From Alphaproteobacteria bacterium HGW-Alphaproteobacteria-13 (GTDB lineage: Bacteria > Pseudomonadota > Alphaproteobacteria > Sphingomonadales > Sphingomonadaceae): DNA of 5,355 nucleotides. Both the position numbers and the translations under genes were made by a program. The DNA is taken from the NCBI GenBank assembly GCA_002842935.1, contig PHEM01000226.1, forward strand, positions 1-5,355. Reading direction: 5' to 3'. Shown one piece after another: positions 5,184-5,355 of the stretch. Below the pieces are notes generated by a model that saw only the letters and a program-made list of their open reading frames with translations, had not been told where the DNA came from and made no database searches. The first letter of the stretch is position 1; each line of letters begins with the position of its first letter.

Positions 5184-5355
5184 TCAATTCTTCAGCCGGT
5201 ATCCCGTGCGGAACATCCAGAAAATCGTCGTCAGGCACAGGATCAGGAACAGCGCGACAGCGCCCATGCTAACGCCGATGCCGACATCGCCCTGGCCGAA
5301 GAAGGTCCAGCGAAACCCGCTGATCAGATAGACGACGGGGTTGAACAGCGTGACC
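5184..5355 (-). CDS. ABC-2 type transporter permease, C-terminal end (partial)
   Basis: On the minus strand, 56 codons run from the window edge to a TGA (complement of 5184-5186). The peptide begins VTLFNPVVYLISGFRWTFFG, then a hydrophobic span at about residues 29-48 of the fragment (SMGAVALFLILCLTTIFWMF), and ends RTGYRLKN. The LFNP-x-x-Y-x-x-x-x-FRW pattern before a last membrane helix and a short basic tail ending GYRLK is typical of ABC-2 permeases of the NodJ/DrrB/YadH kind, inner-membrane proteins that work with an ATPase to export drugs, lipids or polysaccharides. Only the last periplasmic loop, last helix and cytoplasmic tail are visible, so the substrate cannot be inferred. It converges with ihfB across element B. 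No separate T-tract terminator is visible after its stop. Confidence 0.8.
   Translation of the reverse strand, partial: VTLFNPVVYLISGFRWTFFGQGDVGIGVSMGAVALFLILCLTTIFWMFRTGYRLKN

Overview
The window consists of two segments that do not look as if they come from the same genome. They meet at about position 1486. From there to the end it looks like a Sphingomonadales alphaproteobacterium, possibly close to Sphingopyxis. The evidence is the gene order cmk - rpsA - ihfB, the protein sequences, the codon habits, and two copies of a nested intergenic palindrome whose core begins CGTCATGCTGAACTTG, a sequence I associate with sphingomonad intergenic regions. Bases 1-1485 hold the end of an unrecognised small gene and the first half of mutS. 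Their codon use differs clearly: Glu is 24 GAG to 3 GAA in the mutS piece, but 13 GAA to 2 GAG in the first 120 codons of rpsA. The MutS protein resembles deltaproteobacterial or myxobacterial-type MutS more than a sphingomonad one.

Layout. 1-234: C-terminal 77 residues of an unknown protein, overlapped by mutS. 206-1489: mutS, cut in the lever domain before the clamp and ATPase. 1486-2115: complete cmk (cytidylate kinase), whose ATG lies exactly at the break. In alphaproteobacteria aroA normally sits immediately upstream of cmk, and here mutS has taken its place. 2116-2655: a non-coding stretch with composite palindromic element A, then a good promoter and a structured rpsA leader that includes a terminator-like hairpin. 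2656-4365: rpsA (ribosomal protein S1, six S1 domains), followed by a strong intrinsic terminator. 4567-4845: ihfB (IHF beta subunit) with its own probable promoter. 4846-5183: non-coding, holding composite element B. 5184-5355, minus strand: the C-terminal end of an ABC-2 type transporter permease, convergent with ihfB.

How the genes relate. cmk, rpsA and ihfB form a conserved neighbourhood: nucleotide supply, translation initiation and nucleoid architecture. Here rpsA and ihfB each appear to have their own promoter, so they need not be co-transcribed with cmk.

I see no undescribed multi-gene system. The points most worth a second look are the mutS/cmk junction (most simply a chimeric assembly), the pair of homologous nested palindromes, and the rpsA leader, where a promoter and a terminator lie about 100 bp apart and could produce a small RNA or an attenuated leader.
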